A stretch of DNA of 64,000 nt from Actinophytocola glycyrrhizae (lineage in GTDB: Bacteria; Actinomycetota; Actinomycetes; Mycobacteriales; Pseudonocardiaceae): the NCBI RefSeq assembly GCF_042653545.1, contig NZ_JBHSIS010000027.1, forward strand, positions 124,001 to 188,000. Direction: 5' to 3'. The notes beneath the pieces were generated by a model. The model ran no database searches. It worked only from the letters and a program-made list of their open reading frames with translations, and was not told the DNA's origin. A program made the position numbers and the translations under genes. Below are positions 24,700 through 34,091 of the stretch, one piece after another. Numbering within the stretch: position 1 is the first letter of the stretch; each line of letters starts with the position of its first letter.

Positions 24700-27600
24700 T
24701 CAGCGTTCGAGGTCGTCGGGATCAGGTGGTGGGACGGTTTGCTCGATGCCGGGTTCCTCTGTATTGGTTGAGATGAAGGCATCGGGCGTAGCCAACTGTG
24801 GCTCCGTTGCCGCCGAATTGTTCAGTTCGTTCGGCGTGAGTACCGGGACGGCTAGGCCGGGAGAACTGGGTGCGGTGATGTGTGGATCTGGGGTTGGAGG
24901 CTGTCGATCTGCGTCGGCAGCCGTGGCCTGTGCAAGACCGCGTTCGAGGTCTTCGCGTTGCCGGTCGTCGGTGGGGAGCTGGTCACGGAGTTCGTGTTCG
25001 GAACGGAGTTGATCGAGTTCGCGCATGTGGTTGTTGTGTTGTGCGGTGAGGTCGGCGGCGTGGCGTTCTGCGGTGTTGGCCGCGGCGAGATCGCGGGCGT
25101 ATGCGGTTTCCCGGGCTAGGGGGTACTCAGCTTCGGTCCGAATCGCCTGTGCGGTCAGCTGCTCGCGTTGTTCCCGCGGTCCAGCCTGTTGGCGGAGCTG
25201 GGCGGCCTGGTCGGCGAGGGTGTCGGCTTCCCGGGTGGCGTCGTGCTCGACGCCGCGTAGTTGCTCGATGCGTTCGGCGAGTTCGGCACGTCGGGTGCGG
25301 GCGAGCCGGCCGAGCCGGTCCAGGTCGTGCTCGGCGTGTGCGCGCTGTTCGGCGGCGTCGGCTGCGCGTTCGAGCAGTGCGTGCCACCGTTGTTCGAGTT
25401 GATCCGTTTCACGGATGAGGGCGGTTTGGGTGCGTAGGTGAGCGAGGGTGTTGTCGAGTGCGCGTACGTTCGGGCCGTGTCCAGCGCTCGCGGCGGCGGA
25501 GGCTTGTCGGGCCTTGTGTTGGGCATTGTCACGGGCGAGGCCGATCTGGTCGGCGGTGTGTTGTGCGGCGGTGATGCGGGCGCGGAGTGTGGCGTCGGTG
25601 AGTGCGCCGTGCGGTCGTCGGGTCCAGTGTGTCGTGGCAGTCGCACGCTGCTCAGGCACGGCCGCTGGCGCGCTGGCCGCAGCGGCGACCGGGGGTGCAG
25701 GGCGGGTGTCGAGGGCGTGCTGTTCGAGTGCTCGGGCGAAGGCGTAGGTGGTCACGCCGGAGGGATTGCGAACGTGCGGCGCGGTGAGCGCGACCGGGTC
25801 GAGCCCACAGATGATGCCGTGAACGTTATGGCCGGATTGCTCCGCGGCGGCCATTCGCTCGGCGAGGAACCGGAACGCCGGCCCGGTGACGACGCGGTCG
25901 GCGAGGTCCGGGTGGGTAGCCCAGGCATGGCGGAGGATTTGGGCGGCTGCTTGTCGCTGTTCGTGACGTTCGGCGCGTTCGCTGGCGGCGCGGCGGGTGT
26001 GTTCGAGGGCGTCGAGTTGTCGTTCGGCGACTTGGTCGGTGAGGTAGACGGCGTATCGGTCCTTGTGGCGGATGTGAGGTGCGTCGAGTTTGGCGAGGGG
26101 AATCGCGGCGAGAAGGTCGTGGGCGTTGAGTCCGGTGTCGGTGTGCCGGTCCAGTGCGCGAACGAGGGCGTCGAACGCGGGGGAGTGGATGACGGTTTCT
26201 GCGAGCTGGGGTCGGGTGGCCCAGGCTTCTCGCAGCAGGTCGGCTGCCTGGTCATGCATCTGGGCGAACCGCCGTTGTTCGGCGCGCTGATCGGCGTCGC
26301 GGTCGGCTTCGCCGGTGCGGATGCGTTCGACCGCGACATCGACCATGGCCGCGGTGTAGGCGGCGGGGTCCTCGATGTGCGGTGCGTCGATCGCGTCGAG
26401 GGGGAGCTCGGCGAGCACACCGTGGAGGTCGTAGCCGGCCTGGCTGGCCCCGTGTAGTCGTCGGGCGACCGTGTCGAACGCGCGGGAGGCGATGATTGCC
26501 TCGACGAGGGTCGGTTCATGCCGCCATGTTGCGCGCAGGAGCGCGGCGATCGTGTCACGGCGCCGCTGTGCGTCCTCGTGGTCTCGGCGTTGAGTGCTGA
26601 TGCGGTCGGTGACGCGGGCGTTGTGCTGGCACCAGCGGTCTCGCTCTCGGGTCTGACGGGCGCGATGGAGTTCGGTGGCCCGGTCGAGGGGATGTGCGCG
26701 GAGATAGGTGGCGACCCAGGCGCGGGCTCTGCCTTGTTCGCCGCGGTCGTGTGACGGTAGGAGGTCGGTGACGGTGTCGGGAATCTGCCACCGTTCTCGG
26801 TAGGCGGTGACGTGGCCTGCGCGGCGGATCCACAGGTCGCGCGTGATCGGTTCGTCGGGCACCGGTCCGAGGTCGGCGGCCCATGCGGGCGGTTTCTGCG
26901 CGACCCGTTCGCCGAGTTCGCGGGTGCGGTCGGCGATCTGCTCGACGTGGGTGCGGAGCCAGGTGCCGAGTTCGGCGATGTCGGCGAGGTTGCCCGGGGT
27001 CGTGATGTCTTCGTCCGGGTGCGGTGGCGTGGGAACCCAGCCGGGTAGCCAGTCCGGGCGGTCCCGGTCGGAGGGCGGGGTGGGCATGTGCTTGGTGATG
27101 CGCCAGTGCAGCACTTCCGCGACCGAGTCAGCCGGGTCGATGGGGTCGTCGTCGAGTGGTCGTTGCGCGGCGCGGCGGCGGAGCACGTCGATGGGGTCGT
27201 GGTGGGCGTCGTTGACCTCGTGCAGGACGCGGGCGAGTTCGGGCCAGGCGTTGTCGGTGACGATGTCGTCGGCATGGTCGGGCAGCGCTTCGCGGACCCA
27301 CTGTTCGGCCTGTTGCCCGCCGGGGTCCCGGTAGATGTGACGGGCGTAGAGGTACTGCGGCACCAGTGTGGACAGCCGGTGCGGTTCCTCCATCGCGTTG
27401 CGGAGTTGTTCGGTCGCCGACAGCTCGGCACTCTCGCGCCGCAGGATCGCGCGAAGCGCTTCCTCGGTGCGGCTGCGTTCTCGGTACCGGTAGAACAGAT
27501 CACCCGGCAGCACCGGGGGTTCGTCCGGGTGCACGATCTCTTGGGTGTCGAGGTAGGCATAGTTCGCCTCCCGTCCCCGTGAGAGAGCGACGAGGGCGGC

Positions 27601-30426
27601 TTCTCGCGCGGCGGCGGTGGACAGGAACGCACGAGACACGTCGACTGTGAGCCCTTGCGAGCGGTGGATGGTGGCGGCGTAACCGAGCTCGACGAACCGG
27701 GCGACGTACTGGGCGGACAGCAGCACGGTGCCGCCGTGGCGAACATGGCGCACCCGCAGTCGGCCGTCGTCGTGGCGGGCCTCGACTTCCCAGAGATCAC
27801 CGTTTTTGACGTAGTCGCGGCCGCCGAACAGGGCGAGGTCACGGCGGTTGAGGCGGGTCACGATCCGGTCGCCGACCCCGGCGATGCTGCCGTCGTGCAG
27901 CCGCACGCCGTCGTTCTCGACGAGGCCGGTGGCGCGGCGTTCGGTCTGCGCGCGGCTGGACAGTTCGCGGGCGACCTCGCCGGTGTCGCCGATCATGATC
28001 GCGGTGGCACCGGCGTCGATGTCGGCTTTCCAGTCCGCGTACAGCCGGTCCAGGACCGCGGGCCCGACCCCGCCGACCAGGCGGTCGTTGTCGGCGTAGA
28101 AGTCGATCGCGCGGTCGTCGCCGACCCGGAACCGCAGGATCGCCTGAGCTTCGGCGCGATGCGTGAAGCGGTGCAGTTCGGACAGTTCCACCCCGCCCGC
28201 GTCGTGGTGGATCAACCGCAGCACGCCACCGGCTTCGACGGCGGAGAGCTGGCGGTAGTCGCCGACGAGCCGCACCACGGCGCCGCGTTCGGCGGCCAGC
28301 GCGCGTACCTCGTCGAGCAGCCGGGTGCCGGCCATACCTGCCTCGTCGACGAGCAGCATGTCCCCGGCCCGGACATCGATCGTGGCGCCGTGGCGGCGGG
28401 CCTCGAGGAGGCTGTGCAGGGTGTCCGCGCGGACACCGAGGTCATCGCCGAGCACACTCGCGGCAGCCGCGCTCGGGGCGTAGCCGTGAACCCGGCCGCC
28501 GGTGGTTTCCCATGCCGCGCGCACAGCGGCCATGACAGTGGACTTGCCTGCGCCTGGTGGGCCGATACCGACAGCGAGGGCTTTCCCGCAGGACACGAAA
28601 TGCTCAACCAGCGCGCGTTGTCCGGCATCGAGCCGCCGTACCCGGTCCGGATCGGCGTGCTGCCACGCGGACAGCGCGACGTTGCGCACGGCGTCCGGAA
28701 CGACCGGCCCGCGAACGGTGTGGGCGTCATCGACCAGCCGCTGCTCGGCGGCCAGAATGTTCTCGCTGGTGTAGACGGCCGACCCGCGCCGCACGAACAC
28801 CGACTCGCCATCCGGCATCCGCAACGCCCGCGGCAGCTTCTCCCGCGGCTCGCCCGCCACAGCACCGAGACGTAGCGAGTGCCGGTCCAACGCCAGCGCA
28901 GTGACTGTTTCCACGGCCCCCAACAGCCGCTCATCCCCGTCCATCTCGGCGTGCTGGCCGGTGAAGAACGCGGCGTTTGGTCGAAGCTGGCGATGGGCTT
29001 CCGCCCGCACGTGATACACCACCCACGTCGCCCGGTCGTCCGCGATCCGCTCGACCACCCGCGCCGCGACCTCAGCCAGATCAGGCCCGGCACCCGGGAC
29101 TGTCCGGTGTAGACAGGAGTGAATCCGGGCGCGAATGTCCATCCCGGGCAACAACTCCTGGGCACGACTCGTCCAGTCCGCCACCTGCGCGGCCAACGTC
29201 CGCAGCCCAATCTTCTCCGGCCGGTCGGTGAGAGCGGCCTGCTGCGCGAGCTTGTGCTGCACCGAGCGCGGCGGGCTGTGCCCATGGTCGCGCACGTACC
29301 CGGCGACCAACCGGTCGTAGTGCGTCTCCACCTGCGTACGGCGGCGGGAGAACCCGATAGTCCATTCCCGGGGGATGCCGTCGATCTCCCGAACCGGCCG
29401 TTTCCCCGCGCCTGCGAGCACTTCGGTGTAGCGCACGCCGAGCTCGTCGATCAACCCCAGTTCGGTCAACGAGTTGTAGGTCTCGGACATGCTGACCGCG
29501 ACCTTGTGCATCTGACGGGAGTCGAGCGTGCGCCACTTCCCGTCCTCAGCGAGCACGCGGTTGGCGACCGCGACGTGGGTGTGCAGATCCGGATCCCCGG
29601 CACGGGAGTCGCGGTGCTGGAACGCGGTCGCGACGAACCCAGACGTGGGTGCGAACGCGATCCCCGAGGCGCCGAGGCGGGTGAACGCGGCCTCGCGCTC
29701 GCCATACGCGAGCGCGCCACGCCATGCTCGTTCATGCACCGCTTCCACGATGTGGCGGACCTCGGGCCCACCGAGCGCCCACAGCACGGACACCGATTTC
29801 GGTGGCGAGAACACCAGATCGAAGCCAGCGACGGGCTGGCGTGCCTTGCCGAGCTGGTCGACGAGATACTGGTCGACGTCTGCGGGATTCGCCGAGCTCG
29901 TGAGATCCGGCGTCGCGTCAAGAACCGCGTGGTGTTGGCTTGTTTGCTGGAAACGAGTCGTCCCGTGGCTGGCTGCGGCCAGGTGTTCGGCGGCGACGTG
30001 CCGCTTGATTCCGCGTCGCTCCGCGACAGTCGCGCGGCGTCCGTGCCGCTTCGCGAACTTGACGTACGCCGTGCGCAAGTCCGCGACGAGCGGCACCGCA
30101 GCGTCGAACTGGTAGAACTTGCGGCCCAGCCGCGCGGCGGCGAGGGCCTGGTCGTAGCTGTCGCCGCGGGCCATCCGCTCGGCGACGATCGCGTTCGCGT
30201 TCGGATGCAGACCCTCGCCGAACAAGGCGAGCATCTGATCTTCGCTGACCTCACCCGACACCTCGAGATCAGCGCAACCGGACCCCACCCAGCGCCCAGA
30301 CGGATTACCTGCGACCTGGTAGTAGTCGACGAGCGGATCACCCGCCGGACGCGTCGTATCCCCGCTGGCCACCTGCCGGGTCAGGTACGTATACCCGTCG
30401 CCGGCGTGCAGCACATGGCACGTCAT
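24700..30426 (-). CDS. MobF-type conjugative relaxase-helicase (TrwC/TraI family)
   Basis: I start at the ATG giving MTCHVLHAGDGYTYLTRQVA, a typical N-terminus of actinobacterial TrwC-like relaxases; an open frame extends 198 codons farther but is low-complexity and overlaps the next gene. The product has 1,908 residues. The relaxase domain has KSVSVLWALG and the metal-binding DPDLHTHVAVAN (His282, His284), with Tyr residues near the N-terminus available for nicking. A RecD/TraI-like helicase follows, with GPPGAGKST (Lys628), LLVDEAGMAG and the late YAATIHRSQGLTVD motif. From about residue 1150 it is a long Arg/Ala/Glu-rich, probably coiled-coil tail. It would nick at oriT and unwind the transferred strand. 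No coupling protein (TraD/VirD4) is seen nearby. Confidence 0.95.
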   Translation of the reverse strand: MTCHVLHAGDGYTYLTRQVASGDTTRPAGDPLVDYYQVAGNPSGRWVGSGCADLEVSGEVSEDQMLALFGEGLHPNANAIVAERMARGDSYDQALAAARLGRKFYQFDAAVPLVADLRTAYVKFAKRHGRRATVAERRGIKRHVAAEHLAAASHGTTRFQQTSQHHAVLDATPDLTSSANPADVDQYLVDQLGKARQPVAGFDLVFSPPKSVSVLWALGGPEVRHIVEAVHERAWRGALAYGEREAAFTRLGASGIAFAPTSGFVATAFQHRDSRAGDPDLHTHVAVANRVLAEDGKWRTLDSRQMHKVAVSMSETYNSLTELGLIDELGVRYTEVLAGAGKRPVREIDGIPREWTIGFSRRRTQVETHYDRLVAGYVRDHGHSPPRSVQHKLAQQAALTDRPEKIGLRTLAAQVADWTSRAQELLPGMDIRARIHSCLHRTVPGAGPDLAEVAARVVERIADDRATWVVYHVRAEAHRQLRPNAAFFTGQHAEMDGDERLLGAVETVTALALDRHSLRLGAVAGEPREKLPRALRMPDGESVFVRRGSAVYTSENILAAEQRLVDDAHTVRGPVVPDAVRNVALSAWQHADPDRVRRLDAGQRALVEHFVSCGKALAVGIGPPGAGKSTVMAAVRAAWETTGGRVHGYAPSAAAASVLGDDLGVRADTLHSLLEARRHGATIDVRAGDMLLVDEAGMAGTRLLDEVRALAAERGAVVRLVGDYRQLSAVEAGGVLRLIHHDAGGVELSELHRFTHRAEAQAILRFRVGDDRAIDFYADNDRLVGGVGPAVLDRLYADWKADIDAGATAIMIGDTGEVARELSSRAQTERRATGLVENDGVRLHDGSIAGVGDRIVTRLNRRDLALFGGRDYVKNGDLWEVEARHDDGRLRVRHVRHGGTVLLSAQYVARFVELGYAATIHRSQGLTVDVSRAFLSTAAAREAALVALSRGREANYAYLDTQEIVHPDEPPVLPGDLFYRYRERSRTEEALRAILRRESAELSATEQLRNAMEEPHRLSTLVPQYLYARHIYRDPGGQQAEQWVREALPDHADDIVTDNAWPELARVLHEVNDAHHDPIDVLRRRAAQRPLDDDPIDPADSVAEVLHWRITKHMPTPPSDRDRPDWLPGWVPTPPHPDEDITTPGNLADIAELGTWLRTHVEQIADRTRELGERVAQKPPAWAADLGPVPDEPITRDLWIRRAGHVTAYRERWQIPDTVTDLLPSHDRGEQGRARAWVATYLRAHPLDRATELHRARQTRERDRWCQHNARVTDRISTQRRDHEDAQRRRDTIAALLRATWRHEPTLVEAIIASRAFDTVARRLHGASQAGYDLHGVLAELPLDAIDAPHIEDPAAYTAAMVDVAVERIRTGEADRDADQRAEQRRFAQMHDQAADLLREAWATRPQLAETVIHSPAFDALVRALDRHTDTGLNAHDLLAAIPLAKLDAPHIRHKDRYAVYLTDQVAERQLDALEHTRRAASERAERHEQRQAAAQILRHAWATHPDLADRVVTGPAFRFLAERMAAAEQSGHNVHGIICGLDPVALTAPHVRNPSGVTTYAFARALEQHALDTRPAPPVAAAASAPAAVPEQRATATTHWTRRPHGALTDATLRARITAAQHTADQIGLARDNAQHKARQASAAASAGHGPNVRALDNTLAHLRTQTALIRETDQLEQRWHALLERAADAAEQRAHAEHDLDRLGRLARTRRAELAERIEQLRGVEHDATREADTLADQAAQLRQQAGPREQREQLTAQAIRTEAEYPLARETAYARDLAAANTAERHAADLTAQHNNHMRELDQLRSEHELRDQLPTDDRQREDLERGLAQATAADADRQPPTPDPHITAPSSPGLAVPVLTPNELNNSAATEPQLATPDAFISTNTEEPGIEQTVPPPDPDDLER

Positions 30427-30634
30427 CGTCACCGCGTTGCCACGGTGATCCTCCTCCCCCCAGACCTCCAGAATACCTCGCACACGTGTTCGTTTGCATC
30501 CGTACATTGCAATGCCAGAGGTGTGACCGCCCTGAACGCGCGCTCGCCACGCACGGGCGCGGCGGGTCGCGTGCGCGGGTCTCGTGTGGCGGGTGCGGCG
30601 CGGGCGTCGGCGGGTGGGGCGTGGCGGCACGCGG

Positions 30635-30668
30635 ACGTAGCCCCCGGGGATCTCCCCGGGGGCTACGT
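30635..30668 (-). terminator. Perfect 16-bp inverted repeat, terminator candidate
   Basis: Two 16-base arms (30635-30650 and 30653-30668) pair perfectly around a two-base centre. The repeat begins 13 bases past the stop of the minus-strand gene at 30681 and ends about 210 bases before the relaxase start. There is no T-tract, as is common in actinomycete terminators. An oriT-associated hairpin is an alternative because the relaxase gene follows. Confidence 0.6.
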
Positions 30669-30680
30669 GCGGTGCTGGCG

Positions 30681-31823
30681 CTAGGCGGCGGCCAGTGCGG
30701 GAACGGGCGCGGCGGGTGTGATCGGGGTCGGGGGCTGCGGGCGCTGCGCGTCGCGCCACGCGGTCACCCACTGCTCGATGATCGGGTGGTGGGCTTCGGG
30801 GGACATGCGGTAGTAGGCGCGCATCCAGACCAGGGCGGCGGCGGGCGGTAGGTGCTCGGCCACGGCGGCACACGGGGCGGTGATCTCGGCGGAACGGGCC
30901 GCGATGGCGCGGGCCTGCGGGTTGATGTAGGCCACCGTGCGCGCTGCGCGCACCGGGCGGCGGGTGGGCTGCGTGCGGAGTGGGAGTCCGGGACGGTTGG
31001 CGTCTCGGCACTCGACACACAACCCGTCGTCATGCCTCGTGGCGCTGCGGGTGGCGCGGTCGTCCTGGGGGCGGCGCTCGACAAAGCACCACACGCACGG
31101 GGTGGCCCACAGTTGCGGGCGGGCGGCGCGGTCGTAGTCCAGCGCGTAGGCGTCGGGCTGGTCGCTGGCCGGGGTGGTGGGCTGGTCGTCGTCGATGTCG
31201 AACACGGTGCGTCGCGCGTTCGGTGGGGCGCTGTGGTCCTCGATGCCCAACCGCGTGCGCATGTAGTCGTCCGTGAGTCGTTCGGCCTTGTGCTGGGCGC
31301 GGGACTTGACCGGGCGGCGGCATGTCGGGTCAGTGCTGCGGACGGCGCGCATCTCGGAACGGACGTGCGCGGGGAGCTGGTTCTTGGCGGTGCGCAACTG
31401 GCGCGACAGCTCCGCCATGCGGCGTGCCCTGGCCTGCTCCCAGGGTGCGGGGTGCACGGTGAGCCCTGCGGGCTGGGGGCCTTCCTCGTCGTAGCCGGGG
31501 CGGGTGTCGAAGTACACGGACAGGGTGTCCGGCTGGGCGGGGGTGTCGGTTGCGGTGAGGCGGGGCCGGTCGCCGGTCTCGTCACGGCAGAAGTGGACCA
31601 GGGCGGCGCGGTGCTCGTCGGTCAGCTCGCGGGCGAACTGGTCCAGCTTGGCGACAGCAACGGCGCGGTTGTTGGTGTCGAGAATGTCAGCGCATCGCGC
31701 GATCGTCCACAGGTCGGAAATGGGTGCGGTGTTGAGGAGTCCGCGCGCTGCCTCCTTGGCCGAGTCAAGTTCTTGCAGGTCAACCAGGATGGACAGGACT
31801 TCCAACGCTTCGGCGGTCAGCAT
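30681..31823 (-). CDS. Hypothetical protein with CxxC zinc-ribbon-like pair
   Basis: The 380-residue protein has no family I recognise. The ATG has GAGG nine bases upstream. The first 100 residues are predicted helical; a central Arg-rich region contains many PTCRR/KSRAQHK-type basic stretches. Near residue 245 are CVWC and, about 25 residues later, CVEC, a spacing that could bind zinc. The C-terminus is Pro/Ala-rich. It lies directly upstream of the relaxase gene on the same strand, separated by a strong inverted repeat. An accessory role in DNA transfer is possible but unproven. Confidence 0.75.
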   Translation of the reverse strand: MLTAEALEVLSILVDLQELDSAKEAARGLLNTAPISDLWTIARCADILDTNNRAVAVAKLDQFARELTDEHRAALVHFCRDETGDRPRLTATDTPAQPDTLSVYFDTRPGYDEEGPQPAGLTVHPAPWEQARARRMAELSRQLRTAKNQLPAHVRSEMRAVRSTDPTCRRPVKSRAQHKAERLTDDYMRTRLGIEDHSAPPNARRTVFDIDDDQPTTPASDQPDAYALDYDRAARPQLWATPCVWCFVERRPQDDRATRSATRHDDGLCVECRDANRPGLPLRTQPTRRPVRAARTVAYINPQARAIAARSAEITAPCAAVAEHLPPAAALVWMRAYYRMSPEAHHPIIEQWVTAWRDAQRPQPPTPITPAAPVPALAAA

Positions 31824-31885
31824 GAAATAAACCTCGTGGTTTGTATCTTTGTGAGTACCGGGGTGGTTGTTCCCGGTGTTTCTTG

Positions 31886-31903
31886 CACGCTTATCTTAGC
31901 GTG
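31886..31903 (-). promoter_or_regulatory. Palindromic operator/promoter candidate upstream of the 31823 gene
   Basis: CACGCT and AGCGTG flank a six-base centre. On the minus strand the centre reads TAAGAT or AAGATA, a plausible -10 element, about 65 bases upstream of the ATG at 31823. The surrounding DNA is AT-richer than its neighbours. An autoregulated promoter with the operator over the -10 box is my inference. Confidence 0.4.
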
Positions 31904-32109
31904 ATTCGGGGTCGGGAGGCAAGGTTTAAGTGGGGTTTTCGATGCTGATTTATCGTGAATTGTGGGCAATGTGCACAGCTGCTGACCTGCGGTTTTACGG
32001 TCGCGAATTGGCGTGCACACGGTCGCGCGGCGGTCGAATGTCGAGATTATTTCTACGTTTCCGGTGATGGCTGACCGTGCCGGTCGGGGCACTGCCTCAC
32101 CTCCCTCTT

Positions 32110-32240
32110 CCCGACACAAAGCCGTCTTGAGCAGGGGTGATGACGGGTCAAGGCCGAAGAGCGAAGCGTGCCTTGACGCGGCAGCGCCCCTGTTCAAGGA
32201 TCGGGCGTCGGGTTGAGGGCCCCCGATGAGTGCCGACGCC
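32110..32240 (+). ncRNA. Structured RNA candidate with nested stems
   Basis: Four stems can be drawn. 32110-32114 pairs with 32201-32205 (5 bp). 32126-32139 pairs with 32185-32198 (14 bp including two G-U). 32147-32154 pairs with 32170-32177 (8 bp perfect, 15-base loop). 32204-32211 pairs with 32233-32240 (8 bp perfect). The G-U pairs favour the plus-strand RNA, since on the minus strand they become A-C mismatches. No convincing gene overlaps it. It lies in the 31824-32553 gap, which otherwise holds the promoter at 31886 and repeated GTTGAC motifs near 32290-32310. It matches no RNA family I can recall. An oriT or replication-origin structure is the alternative. Confidence 0.45.
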
Positions 32241-32493
32241 GAAGGCGAGGCGTACTGCCCCCGGCTGGTACTGGTCGCACCGCTCGACCGGTTGACCTCG
32301 ACACGGTTGACGGTGACCTGGTAGCGCGATCGGCCAGTAGGGCCAGAGGGATCCGGGGGCACAGGTCCCTGGCTACACTGGCGTGTGCGTCGGCGTGCAA
32401 GGGCTGTTTGTGGCCCCGTGAGTGTTGGCGCACGTCCGCGCGATACGTGGTTGGGCCATCTCGGTGGTTGCCCCTCGAGGGCTGTCGCGCGTG

Positions 32494-32540
32494 ACACGAG
32501 GGGTGTGTCCGGCCTTCGGGATGGGCGCACCCCTCGCCGT
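32494..32540 (-). terminator. Inverted repeat after the 32554 gene, terminator candidate
   Basis: CGAGGGGTG and CACCCCTCG form the core of a hairpin with flanking ACAC/GTGT and additional pairs towards the loop. Its near edge is about 14 bases beyond the stop of the minus-strand gene ending at 32554. Confidence 0.5.
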
Positions 32541-32553
32541 GTCTACCCCTCGG

Positions 32554-32874
32554 TCAGTACGGCGGTTCGGTGTAGAGGCTGGCCGTGGAGGCGAGGTCCT
32601 CGGCGATGCGCGGTAGGTCGTCGGCGAGGCACTCCGGTTCGGAGGTGATGGCCTCCACGGGGTTGGCCAGCCAGTAGTCACGCTCGTCGACGCCGAACTC
32701 GGCGCACGTGTCCCGAAGGGTTTGCCAGTACTTCTCGCGGGCGAGTTCCTCGACCCTGTCCAGGTCGAGGAACACTGCGCCGGAATGACCATCGGGGGCC
32801 TGCGCGGTGTCCCACACCGCCCGTGCCGCGGACGCTGCCGCCTCCTTGATCTGCTGCCGAACATCGGCGTCCAT
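32554..32874 (-). CDS. Small acidic hypothetical protein
   Basis: The 106-residue product has a good ribosome-binding site (AAGGGG seven bases before ATG). It is acidic and mostly helical by inspection, with VWDTAQ, DLDRVEELAREKYW and AEDLASTASLY. No family is recognised. It is isolated between a hairpin downstream and the 32875-33117 gap, in which I see no gene. Confidence 0.65.
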   Translation of the reverse strand: MDADVRQQIKEAAASAARAVWDTAQAPDGHSGAVFLDLDRVEELAREKYWQTLRDTCAEFGVDERDYWLANPVEAITSEPECLADDLPRIAEDLASTASLYTEPPY

Positions 32875-33117
32875 CTGCGTCCCCTTTCTCGGTAGCTGCT
32901 CTGGCTGCTTTCCGCCGCCGTGGCCGTTGTTGGTTCGGGTTGCCGGGCCGTCCGGGTAGGCGGGTACCTGCGCGCTGTTGTTGGCCGGACCGGCCGGATC
33001 GTCGCTCGGGCAGGGCGGGACGCGCGGCAGGCCATGTTCTGTGTGACCGCACCGGGATCGGCGGGGGGAGTCTCGGGCAGCGGGAGCGCAGACGAGACCA
33101 GGCCGCAGACCGGTCGG

Positions 33118-33444
33118 CTAGGCTGCGTGATCGTCGAGCCACGGTGTCTCGGTGAGCGCGAGACTCTCGGCGTCGAGACGCTGCAGAGCCGGGTGCTGGT
33201 CCATCAGTTCGGCCACACGCTGTTCGACATACGTGCGTTGGAACTCCTGCATCGTTAGACCGCTCTCGGCTGCCCAGTCCTCGGCCGCGGACCGGCAGAA
33301 CGCCACATCTTCGGTTTCGGGCACTTGACCGTTGAGACCGGTCGAGCTGACCGGAACAGTCACCAGGGCACCCGAGAAGGTGCCGAACGGCACCGGGGTG
33401 CTCGCAGCGAATGGCAGGGACACGGCCTGGTCGCATGTGGACAT
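33118..33444 (-). CDS. Hypothetical protein
   Basis: The ATG at 33444 has GGAGA close upstream; the longer open frame to 33528 lacks such a site. The 108-residue product has a low-complexity Ser/Thr/Pro-rich first half and a helical second half (FCRSAAEDWAAESGLTMQEF, then EQRVAELMDQHPALQRL). No family is recognised. Confidence 0.6.
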   Translation of the reverse strand: MSTCDQAVSLPFAASTPVPFGTFSGALVTVPVSSTGLNGQVPETEDVAFCRSAAEDWAAESGLTMQEFQRTYVEQRVAELMDQHPALQRLDAESLALTETPWLDDHAA

Positions 33445-33575
33445 GTGGTCTCCATAGGTGCAGAAAGGTTGCTGGTGTGTTTGCGAACCCGGTGCGGGGC
33501 CACCACACGGCCGACCGGCTCCGGGCATGGCCCAGCGGTGGTGGGGGCCGCAGAACGCCAGGCGATGGTGCCGAC

Positions 33576-33633
33576 ACGATGGGCCCGGTCCCGTGAGACT
33601 CTGCGGTCATCGAGCCGGGACAGGGCCCATCGT
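33576..33633 (-). terminator. Long inverted repeat after ssb, terminator candidate
   Basis: Arms of 11 bp (33576-33586 with 33623-33633) continue, after one mismatch, into a further 6 bp (33588-33593 with 33616-33621). The repeat starts about 15 bases beyond the ssb stop. Confidence 0.6.
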
Positions 33634-33647
33634 CTTGGACCGAGCCA

Positions 33648-34091
33648 TTAGGCGGCGAGGTCGGCCATGGTGGCGGCGGGCTCGGCGTTGGACCAGGGGT
33701 CGTCGGTCTTGGTGGTGGTGCCGCTACGCTTGACCTTCGTGATCTTGGCGGTGGTGAAGCGCAGCGACGGGCCGATCTCGTCCACGTCCAGCTCCATGAC
33801 GGTGCGCTTCTCACCCTCGCGGGTCTCGAAGGTGCGCTGCTTGAGCCGACCAGAGACGATCACCCGCGCGCCCCGGGTGAGCGACTCTGCCACGTTCTCC
33901 GCGGCCTGCCGCCAGATGTTGCAGCGCAGGAAGGTGGCTTCGCCGTCCTTCCACTCACCACTCTGGCGGTCGAGGTAGCGGGGTGTCGAGGCCACGGTGA
34001 AGTTGGCGACCGCTGCGCCGCTCGGGACGAACCTGAGTTCGGGGTCGGCGGTGAGGTTGCCAATGACCGTAATGATGGTGTCTCCAGCCAT
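33648..34091 (-). CDS. ssb: Single-stranded DNA-binding protein, tailless
   Basis: The 147-residue OB-fold protein begins MAGDTIITVIGNLTADPELRF and has the conserved FLRCNIWRQAAENVAESL and RVIVSGRLKQRTFETREGEKRT. GAAGGAGA lies six bases before the ATG. After the OB fold comes a short DDPWSNAEPA segment, but the protein ends in TMADLAA, not the acidic DDxxPF tip by which SSBs recruit partner proteins. A plasmid-type SSB that coats single strands but recruits poorly is the simplest reading. A role with the relaxase during conjugation is likely. Confidence 0.93.
   Translation of the reverse strand: MAGDTIITVIGNLTADPELRFVPSGAAVANFTVASTPRYLDRQSGEWKDGEATFLRCNIWRQAAENVAESLTRGARVIVSGRLKQRTFETREGEKRTVMELDVDEIGPSLRFTTAKITKVKRSGTTTKTDDPWSNAEPAATMADLAA

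Noticed and set aside
25752..27842. Large second minus-strand frame inside the relaxase gene
   Set aside because: It is Ser/Thr/Pro-rich shadow translation of the coiled-coil tail and shares no motif with any protein I know.
30427..30680. oriT next to the relaxase start
   Set aside because: A strong inverted repeat is present, but it fits a terminator for the upstream gene and I cannot identify a nic-site motif. Left as an alternative only.
30427..31020. N-terminal extension of the relaxase to 31020
   Set aside because: It is Arg/Pro-rich and overlaps the neighbouring gene; the MTCHVLHAGDGYTYLTRQ start matches family N-termini.
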